Part shown: positions 24,352 to 31,054 of the stretch, piece by piece
Layout: the number at the start of each line of letters is the position of its first letter
Position numbering within the stretch: position 1 is the first letter of the stretch
Assembly: GCA_042095835.1 (NCBI GenBank)
Contig: JBELML010000072.1
Span: forward strand, 1 to 31,054
Reading direction: 5' to 3'
Length of the DNA stretch: 31,054 nt
Source of the DNA: DATFKA01 sp042095835
GTDB taxonomy: Bacteria; Bacteroidota; Bacteroidia; Chitinophagales; Saprospiraceae
Translations under genes and position numbers: made by a program
Notes under the pieces: model-generated
Told to the model about the DNA's origin: nothing
Databases searched by the model: none
Seen by the model: only the letters and a program-made list of their open reading frames with translations

Positions 24352-25407
24352 ATGCAACAATTGAAATCAGCGCTATTAGGTGCCTTATTTATCCTGTCCT
24401 GCGTTTATCTACCCGCACAAGATCAGCACTTTACACAGTTCTATGCTTCTCCACTCAACCTGAATCCTGCACTCACAGGAGCCATTGAGGGTACGTATCG
24501 GATAGGTCTGAACTACCGCAACCAAGGTAAAAACCCGGCCGAAGTGCCTTATACCACTACCTCAGCAGCCGTTGACCTTAGGGTAGGCTTAGATAATAGA
24601 AGGCGCGTACGCCGTGATAAATTTGGAGTGGGCATGGTCTTCTACAGTGACCGAAACTCCTTTGTCAATTTCTTTACCAACTATATTGGCGTCAGTGGTG
24701 CTTTCCATAAGTCATTAGATAAAAAAAGTACTCAATTTTTATCCCTTGGGTTTCAATATGGCGTAGCACAGACCAATATCAGCTATGACAATTTCACCTT
24801 TGATGATCAATTCAATGGATCGAATGGCTTTAATTTAGGTACTAGAGAGGTGTTGCCTACTAATAATTTTGCTTATAGTGATCTTGCTTTAGGACTCAAT
24901 TATGCCTACACGCCCAATCGCGGTGTTGGTGTTTATGCGGGGGCGAGCATGTACCATGTCATGGAGCCAGAAGTTAGTTTTTTCACCGAAGCAGAGTCAC
25001 CAGGTACAGATAATTTATATCGGCGATACACCGCTCACCTGAGTTTGTCAATTCCACTTACCGAATATATCCAAATTCTTCCAAGGGCGCTAGGTTACCT
25101 ACAAGGGCCGCACACCATGCTCAATGGAGGAACCAATCTACGCTTCGAATTTTCGAATGATGAAAACTCCGCTCTACACATTGGCGGTTGGGGTCGATTC
25201 ACCACCAATGCCGCTTCGGGAATCAGCTGGGACGCTGCCATCGGCATGGTAGGTATAGAGTATAAGAACTTCTTATTTGGGGTGAGCTACGATGCCAAAG
25301 TTCTTTCCTTTACAGCAGGTGGTAATCCGCAGTCTGCATTAGAGTTCAGTTTCACCTATATCGGCGACTATGACAACTCCTTGAACTCTTTGTGTCCGGG
25401 GTTTTGA
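24352..25407 (+). CDS. PorP/SprF-family outer-membrane protein (type IX secretion)
   Basis: This 351-residue outer-membrane protein belongs to the PorP/SprF family. Its members work with the type IX secretion system and gliding machinery and can attach secreted proteins to the surface. The signal peptide MQQLKSALLGALFILSCVYLPAQ is followed by the hallmark QDQHFTQFYASPLNLNPALTGA. The rest is a run of amphipathic beta strands with aromatic ends (GVGMVFYSDRN, FLSLGFQYGVA, GVGVYAGASMYHV). It ends NSLNSLCPGF, which may be the C-terminal strand. PorP-like proteins are numerous in this phylum, so this need not be the core PorP. The ATG at 24352 suits the promoter. A heptamer array begins four bases after the stop. 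gldC, another gliding gene, is 1.7 kb away. Confidence 0.93.
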   Translation: MQQLKSALLGALFILSCVYLPAQDQHFTQFYASPLNLNPALTGAIEGTYRIGLNYRNQGKNPAEVPYTTTSAAVDLRVGLDNRRRVRRDKFGVGMVFYSDRNSFVNFFTNYIGVSGAFHKSLDKKSTQFLSLGFQYGVAQTNISYDNFTFDDQFNGSNGFNLGTREVLPTNNFAYSDLALGLNYAYTPNRGVGVYAGASMYHVMEPEVSFFTEAESPGTDNLYRRYTAHLSLSIPLTEYIQILPRALGYLQGPHTMLNGGTNLRFEFSNDENSALHIGGWGRFTTNAASGISWDAAIGMVGIEYKNFLFGVSYDAKVLSFTAGGNPQSALEFSFTYIGDYDNSLNSLCPGF

Positions 25408-25411
25408 GAAG

Positions 25412-25453
25412 TGTCAGGTGTCAGGTGTCAGGTGTCAGGTGTCAGGTGTCAGG
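25412..25453 (+). repeat. Heptamer array TGTCAGG x6
   Basis: Six exact copies of TGTCAGG run without interruption, starting four bases after the PorP/SprF stop codon. The same heptamer in inverted, degenerate form lies at 26022-26042, on the other side of the four-helix-bundle gene. Confidence 0.95.
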
Positions 25454-25565
25454 TTAAGATATCATGCATAATGCTTATTTGGAATATAGGAGACATTTTT
25501 AGGTTTTAAAATTAAAACATACCACTTATTTTAGCATTGTAAAGCACCTGCAATTCAATCTTTAA

Positions 25566-25928
25566 ATGAACCATCAAAATCTCTCTTTGAGGGCTAAAGA
25601 TTTAGCCATTCAAATAGTTCACTATTGCAGAACTCTTCCTAGAGACTCAGAAAATTATATTTTATCGAAGCAACTGATTAGAAGTGCAACCTCTGCTGCT
25701 GCAAACTATCGAGCAGCTCGATGTAGTCGCTCTAAAAATGAATGGATATCCAAAATTTGCATCACTATTGAAGAAATTGATGAGACCAATTTTTGGTTAG
25801 ATTTTTTAGCAACTATCAACCCAGAACAAAAATCTCATTTGAATCCACTGATCATAGAATCAAAAGAACTAACTAAAATATTTATGAAAATGAGAATAAC
25901 TGCGCGGGCCAATCAAAATAAAAAATAA
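25566..25928 (+). CDS. Four-helix-bundle protein, 23S rRNA IVS type
   Basis: This 120-residue all-helical protein belongs to the family first found as ORFs in 23S rRNA intervening sequences, and is related in fold to Avd. The start LRAKDLAIQIVHYCRTLPRDSENYILSKQLIRSATSAAANYRAA (in part: QLIRSATSAAANYRAA) is the family signature. It is followed by KNEWISKICITIEEIDETNFWLDFL. The protein is usually about 115-125 residues, so it appears full length. Function is unknown; nucleic-acid binding has been suggested from its charge. It is not inside an rRNA gene, and no reverse transcriptase is near, so it is not part of a diversity-generating retroelement. Flanking heptamer arrays in inverted orientation suggest it travels as its own unit. 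Confidence 0.93.
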   Translation: MNHQNLSLRAKDLAIQIVHYCRTLPRDSENYILSKQLIRSATSAAANYRAARCSRSKNEWISKICITIEEIDETNFWLDFLATINPEQKSHLNPLIIESKELTKIFMKMRITARANQNKK

Positions 25929-26021
25929 TCGAGGTAAGATAAATCTTTAACTCCCCATATTAAGGTCAATCGGTAAACTCAGCGCATAGCACTAAAATAA
26001 CATTTATCCAAGCTAATGCTC

Positions 26022-26042
26022 AATGACACCTGACACTTGACA
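26022..26042 (-). repeat. Inverted, degenerate heptamer array
   Basis: Three 7-base units, AATGACA, CCTGACA and CTTGACA, keep the TGACA end with exact 7-base spacing. They are the reverse complement of TGTCAGG with zero to two changes. They end nine bases before the gldC stop codon. Confidence 0.75.
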
Positions 26043-26051
26043 CCTAATATG

Positions 26052-26405
26052 TCACGACTTAGGAATAATCTCCGTCTGCTCGCCAAAGTAATTGACAAAG
26101 CGGCGCATATCTGTGGCTAGCTGAGCATTTTGGGTAGCCTTGTAATAAGTGTCGGCCATTGCGCGGAGGGTTTGAAAGAAGAAGCGATCCATTTCTACCA
26201 CTTGCATATCTTTGGTCCACAGGTCCATTCGGAGCGTATCTTTGGTATTGTCATCAAAAAGCGCGAGGATCATCGCCTTGCAAGCTTGTGGGTTCTGAAA
26301 ATCAGGATTATCATCGGCTTGCCAATTCATCTCTACTGGTATCTTCTCTTCGTTGAGGCCGATATTTATTTTAATCTCCGAACGCTTTACTACTTTATCC
26401 TTCAT
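26052..26405 (-). CDS. gldC: Gliding motility protein GldC
   Basis: This 117-residue soluble protein matches GldC in length and pattern: KRSEIKINIGLNEEKIPVEMNWQADD (in part), then DLWTKDMQVVEMDRFFFQTLRAMADTYYKATQN (in part), ending VNYFGEQTEI. GldC supports gliding in Flavobacterium, where it stabilises or aids GldB. Its exact job is unsettled, and it also occurs in non-gliding Bacteroidota. The start codon ATG at 26405 overlaps the last 11 bases of the upstream TIP30-like gene, so the two are probably translationally coupled. gldB, its usual neighbour, is not next to it here. Confidence 0.9.
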   Translation of the reverse strand: MKDKVVKRSEIKINIGLNEEKIPVEMNWQADDNPDFQNPQACKAMILALFDDNTKDTLRMDLWTKDMQVVEMDRFFFQTLRAMADTYYKATQNAQLATDMRRFVNYFGEQTEIIPKS

Positions 26406-27102
26406 AATTGCTTAATCCTTCTTCGTTGTTAGAAAATTCCTGTAAATATTCGGCAGAGTAGATATGAACGCCAGCTTGAAATGCTTGTGCACTTGCTACC
26501 ATCGCCATCGCTACTTTAGTCGCCGATACAGGTTTGTACTTACTAAGGTTACCATCGGCCATTTGGTTGACCCGTTCCGTAATGTTTTTGAAAAAGCGCA
26601 TAGACCTGGAAGGTTTATCATCATCAATTAATGGGCTAGGCCGAAAAAAATGTGTAGCCCAAAAAGGAATTTCTCCGATGGCGGTCTCCAGTTCCAACTT
26701 TTCGTGGCGAAAGTACAATACATTATCCGCATCTGCGGCGATTGAAGAAAGAAAAAAATACTGATGCACCTTGCTTTCGTAGCAGAGTTTGGCCAGGTCA
26801 TAGGCATACGTTTGCAAAGGATCATATTTGAGACTTTTATGCCGAATCTTCATCTGCCCGCCCCAACAATAAAAGACATCATCTACGGAAAATAATTCCT
26901 TCCAATCTGCCAAGCGCTCAAAGGAAATCTGATAGGCTTCTAGCTTCGGATGCTTGAAGTTAAAAGGCTCTTCTAGGAGCAGTATTATTTTCTCATACAC
27001 ATCTGACCGTAGGAGTTGAATTAAAAGCTTACGACCTACAAGTTCGTGAGCACCAACCAATAAGGCCGTTTTATTGAATTTATTTAAACGTATAGTATCC
27101 AA
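26395..27102 (-). CDS. TIP30-like Rossmann-fold NAD(P) protein with altered motifs
   Basis: This 235-residue soluble protein has the layout of the atypical short-chain dehydrogenases related to TIP30/HTATIP2. NKTALLVGAHELVGRKLL is the first strand-helix unit, SVDDVFYCWGG the fourth strand, YFFLSSIAADADN the SSxxAD segment, and THFFRPSPLIDD the late strand. Two things differ from the usual pattern. The dinucleotide motif GATGLVG reads GAHELVG, losing its central Gly. The catalytic YxxxK position reads YFRHEK, which has the wrong spacing. It may bind cofactor poorly or act without catalysis. The start is a TTG at 27102; no ATG exists upstream in frame before the Rossmann strand. It overlaps gldC by 11 bases, suggesting a shared transcript. 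Confidence 0.82.
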   Translation of the reverse strand: MDTIRLNKFNKTALLVGAHELVGRKLLIQLLRSDVYEKIILLLEEPFNFKHPKLEAYQISFERLADWKELFSVDDVFYCWGGQMKIRHKSLKYDPLQTYAYDLAKLCYESKVHQYFFLSSIAADADNVLYFRHEKLELETAIGEIPFWATHFFRPSPLIDDDKPSRSMRFFKNITERVNQMADGNLSKYKPVSATKVAMAMVASAQAFQAGVHIYSAEYLQEFSNNEEGLSNYEG

Positions 27103-27202
27103 AAGATCAGGATTTATGGAATAAAAATACGATTTTAAAAAATAAAAAACCTAGAAAGTGGCGTTATAGAGTAGTCTGTAATTACATCCATTTTTTCCAT
27201 AT

Positions 27203-28783
27203 ATGAAGCAACTTATCATCTCCCTTCTGTTGGTTTCTGCATTGTCGAGTTCCTTGTTGGGCCAAAGTCGAAACTTTAAATGGGTCGTTTCTACTGCCAA
27301 TGGCAGTGATTTATACGGTCAATCGTGGGCTACTCGTACCGATTTCCCGAAAGATTTCATCAAAGAACAGTGGAATAATGGCAAGCAAATCACAAGCTTG
27401 GATTATGGTGGTGGACTCTGGGCGGTTGTTTTATCTAAAGGAGCTGACTACCGCCAACAAACCTGGGCTACCAGACAGGCTTTTCCTACCGACCTTATTC
27501 AGCAAAAATGGGAGGAGGGCTACCGTATTAGTTCTGCCGCCTATGGCCAAAAAGCCTGGGCCTTTGTTTTTTCTAAAACAGAAGACCTTGGTGTGCAGAA
27601 ATATGCACTCAGTAGAAGCTTTCCAGGAGATTTTATAGAGGATAATTGGGAAAAAGGCTATACCGTCAGCCAAGTGGTCTTTGGGGAGGGACAGTGGCTA
27701 GTGATCATGTCTTTAGGAAAGAATCAATTGCAGTCTTATATTAAAAGTAGAATCTTCCCGGAAGAATGGATTCAAGAGAAATTTCAAGCTGACTATGAAA
27801 TCTCTCAAACCGCTTTCGGCGATGGTTATTGGACGGTCATAGCAACCCAGGATAAAATTTACAACAATAGCCTGCATATCAATGGTGCTTTCCCTAAAAA
27901 TGAAATTGCCTTGGCCTGGGCCGAAGAAAAAGTGATCACTAATTTTAGCTTTGGCTTGAAAGGAGGAGAAAACACCCTTGTCCAAATCTCACCGGAAGCC
28001 AGTCCAGTGCTAGTCAGTAGTAGCGAGCGCCCAACAAACACCTTGCCTACCTTGCACCTAATATGTGCTATGGATACCAAGGACAGGCTGCTGGGTTTGG
28101 GCGCAAGGCATGCTTTACAGGCTATCCAAGAACAATTTTCTGCTGCTGCTAAAACCACCGGCTTGCAAATCCATCCAATTGAAGTATCCAATGAACAATT
28201 CACGCGTGAGGAATTGAAGAAAAATTTGGACAAACTACAGGTGGGACCACAGGATGTAATCGTATTTTATTACTTCGGGCATGGCTTTCGGTACAGCGAC
28301 AATAATTCTCGCTTTCCCATCTGTTTTGTCGGAAAAAATGGTGTTGACCATCCAAGAGATGCTGCTCTACCCTTAACAGATATTTATCAACAACTGACCA
28401 CAAAAGGAGCTAGATTAACGCTTGTCTTTGCAGAGTGCTGCAACAATGAAATAGGTGTACCAGCTCCAGTAGACAGCTATATAGCCAGTACGCCCATGTC
28501 CGTCAATTTCGCCTCGAAAGATCGCTACAAGGAGCTATTCCTCAAGCAAAGTGGGAGTATTCTTTTAGCGAGTAGCGATGAAGATCAAGCTTCTTGGGCG
28601 ACCTCTACTGGTGGTTATTTCCTAGATAGTTTCCTTGATGCCTTCCAATACCATGTTAGTAATCAAAACCAAATGCCGCCTTCTTGGGATACCCTGCTGA
28701 AAGATACACAAGGCAGAGTCAAGAAATTGGCTAAGGCGAAAGATAGAGTCCAGGAACCCATCTTCAGTATACAGCTTAATTAA
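27203..28783 (+). CDS. Secreted caspase-like protease with DUF7477-like repeats
   Basis: This 526-residue exported protein has a signal peptide MKQLIISLLLVSALSSSLLGQ. Residues 22-260 contain five tandem repeats of about 46 residues, each with a Trp (W27, W73, W119, W165, W210) and a segment like FPxDFIxxxWxxGYxIT. This is the DUF7477-like pattern and likely a beta-propeller or interaction module. Residues 283-526 form a caspase (C14) domain: strand TLHLICAM, then FYYFGHGFRY with catalytic H360, then LVFAECCNNE with the catalytic Cys at C412 or C413, C413 fitting the D/E-x-C spacing. Caspase-like enzymes cut after basic or acidic residues; the specificity here cannot be read. It is the first gene of a three-gene operon, with gaps of six and three bases to the next two. 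Confidence 0.92.
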   Translation: MKQLIISLLLVSALSSSLLGQSRNFKWVVSTANGSDLYGQSWATRTDFPKDFIKEQWNNGKQITSLDYGGGLWAVVLSKGADYRQQTWATRQAFPTDLIQQKWEEGYRISSAAYGQKAWAFVFSKTEDLGVQKYALSRSFPGDFIEDNWEKGYTVSQVVFGEGQWLVIMSLGKNQLQSYIKSRIFPEEWIQEKFQADYEISQTAFGDGYWTVIATQDKIYNNSLHINGAFPKNEIALAWAEEKVITNFSFGLKGGENTLVQISPEASPVLVSSSERPTNTLPTLHLICAMDTKDRLLGLGARHALQAIQEQFSAAAKTTGLQIHPIEVSNEQFTREELKKNLDKLQVGPQDVIVFYYFGHGFRYSDNNSRFPICFVGKNGVDHPRDAALPLTDIYQQLTTKGARLTLVFAECCNNEIGVPAPVDSYIASTPMSVNFASKDRYKELFLKQSGSILLASSDEDQASWATSTGGYFLDSFLDAFQYHVSNQNQMPPSWDTLLKDTQGRVKKLAKAKDRVQEPIFSIQLN

Positions 28784-28789
28784 TGTGCC

Positions 28790-29305
28790 ATGAATCAAAA
28801 AATCTATGTCTTTTTTCTAGTGGCGGCCCTCGCCTTGACCGGCTGCCAAAACATTGGTGCAGAGCTTTCGGGTAGCCAGCAAAATCATGCTGACAGCTTT
28901 CAGCTAATTGGCCAATCTGCTACTGCTTGGGTATACCATATCTCCCCCTTTGCAGAGGCATCAAGTACCGAATTTGAAGGATTTCCCATTCTAAATGGCC
29001 CCGTAGAATTATATCAACCAGAGTTTAATAGTCTGGTCACTATCCTGGGAGATTCTACCAATTTTCCCACTACGGATGAATTAAAAATGTGTGTCTTTAC
29101 ACCAAGTATTGGTATAGATTTTCTTAATAAAAATCAGGAAAGTATTCAGAAGGTTATTCTTAGTTTAGATTGTGATCGATTTCGATTCCTGAATGGTCAA
29201 CAAAAGGATCGGTTGATTGATTTCGATATTCATAAAAAGGAAATTACAGCCATTTTCTATCCCATTTTTAAGGAGGAGCCCTATTTTCAAGCCTATAAAA
29301 ATTAG
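28790..29305 (+). CDS. Lipoprotein between two caspase genes, unknown
   Basis: This 171-residue protein has a lipoprotein signal peptide (MNQKIYVFFLVAALALTGC, lipobox Cys at residue 19), so it should sit in the envelope. The mature part is compact. LVTILGDSTNFPTTDELKMCVFTPSIGIDF (in part) and VILSLDCDRFRF carry two cysteines about 27 residues apart. They resemble a CxFxPxxGI...LxCxxC layout seen in small Bacteroidota lipoproteins of unknown role. I cannot name a family with confidence. Its place, six bases after one caspase gene and three before another, suggests it is a partner, regulator, inhibitor or surface anchor of the proteases. That is inference from the operon only. Confidence 0.85.
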   Translation: MNQKIYVFFLVAALALTGCQNIGAELSGSQQNHADSFQLIGQSATAWVYHISPFAEASSTEFEGFPILNGPVELYQPEFNSLVTILGDSTNFPTTDELKMCVFTPSIGIDFLNKNQESIQKVILSLDCDRFRFLNGQQKDRLIDFDIHKKEITAIFYPIFKEEPYFQAYKN

Positions 29306-29308
29306 TCC

Positions 29309-30136
29309 ATGAAACGTCTGGTCCTGTTAAAGTTGCTTTGTCTATGCTTTGTTCTTTTGGGTAATATGGGTTTCGCCTATACTCAAAATGGCACCATACA
29401 TGCTTTATTTTTAATCGATGAGCACTCCGATATTGCTTCCGCTTGTATCGCCGATAAATTCAAGATGGAAGAGGAGGTTCAAATCATTAGCCAAAAAACA
29501 AGATTAGACCTCAATCTTGTCCCACTAGATTATTCAAAAGAGGGCGTTTTGGCTAAAATTGATCAATTGACTGTCGGAGAAAACGATGTCATTTTCTTCT
29601 ACTTTACAGGGCACGGCTATCGGTACGAAAACCAGCAATCCTGTGGGAATTATCCATTCCTATACCTGACTAAAACAAAAGAACACCTCTACGATGCAGG
29701 ACTCTGCCTTGAGCAGATCACCTCTAAACTCAAAGCCAAAGGCGCTCGACTAACTATTGCACTCGCCGATTGCTGTAATAATGTACTACCCTACGAGGAG
29801 CCTGTAGCGATGAACACGGCGATTATGGGTGAGGTGTACAAACAATTATTCCTGCTTTCAGGAGGCTTCTTGGTGGCGACCAGCAGTCTACCTGGTCAAT
29901 ATTCTTTTGCCACCAATAATGGCGGCTATTTTACCAATAGTTTTTTAGAAACAGTGAGAAGTATTGCCACTAAAGATAATGCGCTAGAATTGGCGACTTG
30001 GGACAATGTCATGAAAAGCACTCGAGTGAAAACCATTCTCAGTAGTGATAGTAAACAAAAGCCCCAATACGCAGGAAAAATACAGCAGATGGAAGAAAAA
30101 GCCATTCCAGGCCAAGTCATCCTACCGAAGAATTAA
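29309..30136 (+). CDS. Second secreted caspase-like protease
   Basis: This 275-residue exported protein consists of a signal peptide (MKRLVLLKLLCLCFVLLGNMGFA) and a single caspase-type domain. The catalytic His is in FFYFTGHGYRY (H102). The Cys is in LADCCNNVL (C155 or C156, with C156 fitting D-x-C). The domain is clearly paralogous to the one in the first gene of the operon: both share VIxFYxxGHGxRY, KGARLT, CCNN and NGGYFxxSF in the same order. This copy lacks the repeat module and has a shorter helix before the active site. It ends the operon; a small hairpin follows. Both nucleophile and base are present, so activity is plausible. Confidence 0.91.
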   Translation: MKRLVLLKLLCLCFVLLGNMGFAYTQNGTIHALFLIDEHSDIASACIADKFKMEEEVQIISQKTRLDLNLVPLDYSKEGVLAKIDQLTVGENDVIFFYFTGHGYRYENQQSCGNYPFLYLTKTKEHLYDAGLCLEQITSKLKAKGARLTIALADCCNNVLPYEEPVAMNTAIMGEVYKQLFLLSGGFLVATSSLPGQYSFATNNGGYFTNSFLETVRSIATKDNALELATWDNVMKSTRVKTILSSDSKQKPQYAGKIQQMEEKAIPGQVILPKN

Positions 30137-30151
30137 GGAATTATTGGTAAA

Positions 30152-30164
30152 AACCTCTGAGGTT
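30152..30164. terminator. Small hairpin between convergent genes
   Basis: AACCTC (30152-30157) and GAGGTT (30159-30164) form a perfect 6-bp arm pair around one base, in the 49-base gap between the caspase operon and the LON-domain gene. A single-base loop is too tight for RNA unless the inner pair opens, and no T-run follows. Terminator use is therefore doubtful. Confidence 0.25.
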
Positions 30165-30185
30165 CAACCCTGGTACAGCATTAAA

Positions 30186-30818
30186 TCAAATCGGTGGAAT
30201 AATGTTGCGAAAATGCCCATTGAGCATAGCGCGCTCCCTGATGCTGTTGATTTTCTTCACTCTTGGCACCATTTCTTCTAGATGCTTGAGCACATAATCT
30301 TGTCTTTCCTCTTCGGTATGGATGAGAAAAAATTCATATTCCTGTTCTAGAGTGAAGCCAATGTGGTGAGCGATATCATAGGTAACGAAGGTAGCGCTAT
30401 TGGTTGGAGGATCTTTAGGAATAGCTAAGAGGTCAAATAACAACTCCACCCTTTCGATAATTTCTTCGCTTTTGACGTAGTTGCCATTGATATTATTATC
30501 TAGGTTTTGAATAGCCCCTCCGATATATAACTTACCAGGAAATGGATTGAAAACCTCGTCTACTTTAAACAGGTCGATACCTTTGGAGCGAATATCCATT
30601 TCTCCATTGGGGTACACTTTCTCGATAGACTCCACCTTTATCTGCGTACCATACATCATCATGGTTTTGTTGATAAATGGGACTATACCAAATGTAGCGC
30701 CCTCCTCATAGCACTCATTAATTAGTTGTTTATAACGAGGCTCGAAAATATGGAGATTGAGTTTTTCGTTAGGAAAAACAACAAGATGGAGCGGAAAAAG
30801 GCCCAAAGTAGCGCGCAT
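30186..30818 (-). CDS. LON substrate-binding-domain protein
   Basis: This 210-residue soluble protein is built of the N-terminal substrate-binding (LAN/PUA-like) domain of Lon protease, without ATPase or peptidase parts. The start LGLFPLHLVVFPNEKLNLHIFEPRYKQLINEC (in part: PLHLVVFPNEKL, HIFEPRYKQLI) is the domain signature. It is followed by GATFGIVPFINK and the strand IGGAIQNLD. The second half is helical (YDIAHHIGFTLEQEYEFFLIHTEEERQDYVLKHL, in part), as in other stand-alone LON-domain proteins. These occur widely, but their role is unclear; peptide or substrate binding is assumed from the domain. The ATG at 30818 fits. It converges on the caspase operon. Confidence 0.93.
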   Translation of the reverse strand: MRATLGLFPLHLVVFPNEKLNLHIFEPRYKQLINECYEEGATFGIVPFINKTMMMYGTQIKVESIEKVYPNGEMDIRSKGIDLFKVDEVFNPFPGKLYIGGAIQNLDNNINGNYVKSEEIIERVELLFDLLAIPKDPPTNSATFVTYDIAHHIGFTLEQEYEFFLIHTEEERQDYVLKHLEEMVPRVKKINSIRERAMLNGHFRNIIPPI

Positions 30819-31054
30819 AAAGCATTATCTTTAAGGTGTAGAATAAAAATTTAACAAAAAGGTTGCTATTTAGTGGTAGGATTTCGATAAATTAATGTCC
30901 GATTTTAAGAGTAATCAAAACGCTTTTTTTCATACAAATTTTCCCTCCCGTACTGCTTATATTGTTTCAATTTTTCTCATAAAATCCTAAGAGACCGTTC
31001 AAATAACAAACCAGGACCTAATTGTAGGTCTTGTAAGTTTTAACCCAATTTCAC
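30819..31054. other. Right-end intergenic stretch with a hairpin
   Basis: I see no gene here. CAGGACCTA (31012-31020) and TAGGTCTTG (31025-31033) make a 9-bp stem with one G-T wobble and a 4-base loop, followed by TAAGTTTTAA. It could be a terminator or leader hairpin of a gene beyond the window. The rest is A/T-rich. Confidence 0.4.

Larger units (their letters stand above)
25412..26042. mobile_element. Candidate element: four-helix-bundle gene between inverted heptamer arrays
   Basis: The unit consists of TGTCAGG repeats, a 120-residue four-helix-bundle gene on the plus strand, and the complementary CCTGACA-type repeats. Inverted ends around a single small gene look like a mobile or expandable element inserted between the PorP/SprF gene and gldC. 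No transposase, no target duplication and no second copy is visible in the window, so the call is tentative. Confidence 0.35.

Noticed and set aside
25566..25928. Avd gene of a diversity-generating retroelement
   Set aside because: No reverse transcriptase, template repeat or variable repeat is seen nearby; the gene fits the stand-alone IVS-type family.
27859..28233. 124-residue minus-strand reading frame
   Set aside because: It is a shadow of the caspase gene with no family features.

Overview
The window looks like ordinary chromosome of a Bacteroidota species, most likely a Saprospiria-type marine or freshwater bacterium. The markers are a PorP/SprF-family type IX secretion protein, GldC, a secreted caspase family with DUF7477-like repeats, an A/T-rich genome, near-absence of Shine-Dalgarno sites, and TAnnTTTG-type promoter boxes. 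No rRNA, tRNA, CRISPR array or insertion sequence was seen.

Layout. Positions 1-7100 hold a small lipoprotein, then a minus-strand block: an MFS transporter, glucose-6-phosphate isomerase (pgi), a GT39-type membrane glycosyltransferase and a DUF3298 (RsiV-like) lipoprotein. Next comes a 5'-truncated exonuclease remnant (7135-7443). An acetate block follows: an ArsR-type regulator, a DUF4212 small subunit, a large Na+/solute symporter and acetyl-CoA synthetase (acs). In related genomes this cluster often carries a 3'-5' exonuclease, so the remnant probably marks a decayed part of it. After that come a protein with kinase-like motifs, fmt, a ~600-residue acyl-CoA dehydrogenase and a two-domain M16 metallopeptidase lipoprotein. 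Then follow a small membrane protein, kdsB, a LysM/double-psi-barrel protein, a PLP-dependent cystathionine beta-synthase-type enzyme, and an NlpC/P60 protein that has lost its catalytic cysteine. The right end holds a PorP/SprF protein, a four-helix-bundle (23S IVS-type) gene between inverted heptamer arrays, gldC with a TIP30-like Rossmann protein, a tight caspase / lipoprotein / caspase operon, and a LON substrate-binding-domain protein.

The strongest unexplained signal lies between the genes. Four intergenic elements of about 95-108 bp (6189-6288, 10202-10302, 16634-16728, 20099-20206) share a nested hairpin plan. Three of them share a 48-bp core whose stem bases change in a compensatory way, so the structure, not only the sequence, seems conserved. 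A second signal is a set of degenerate 7- or 8-bp tandem arrays (1227-1481 with 32 units, 2674-2697, 4409-4456, 25412-25453, 26022-26042). Some of these run into gene ends or frame the four-helix-bundle gene in inverted orientation.

Limits. All family calls come from reading motifs in translated sequence, with no database search. Several genes (MFS, GT39, kdsB, the TIP30-like protein) lack an ATG where the conserved N-terminus would begin, so their starts are uncertain.
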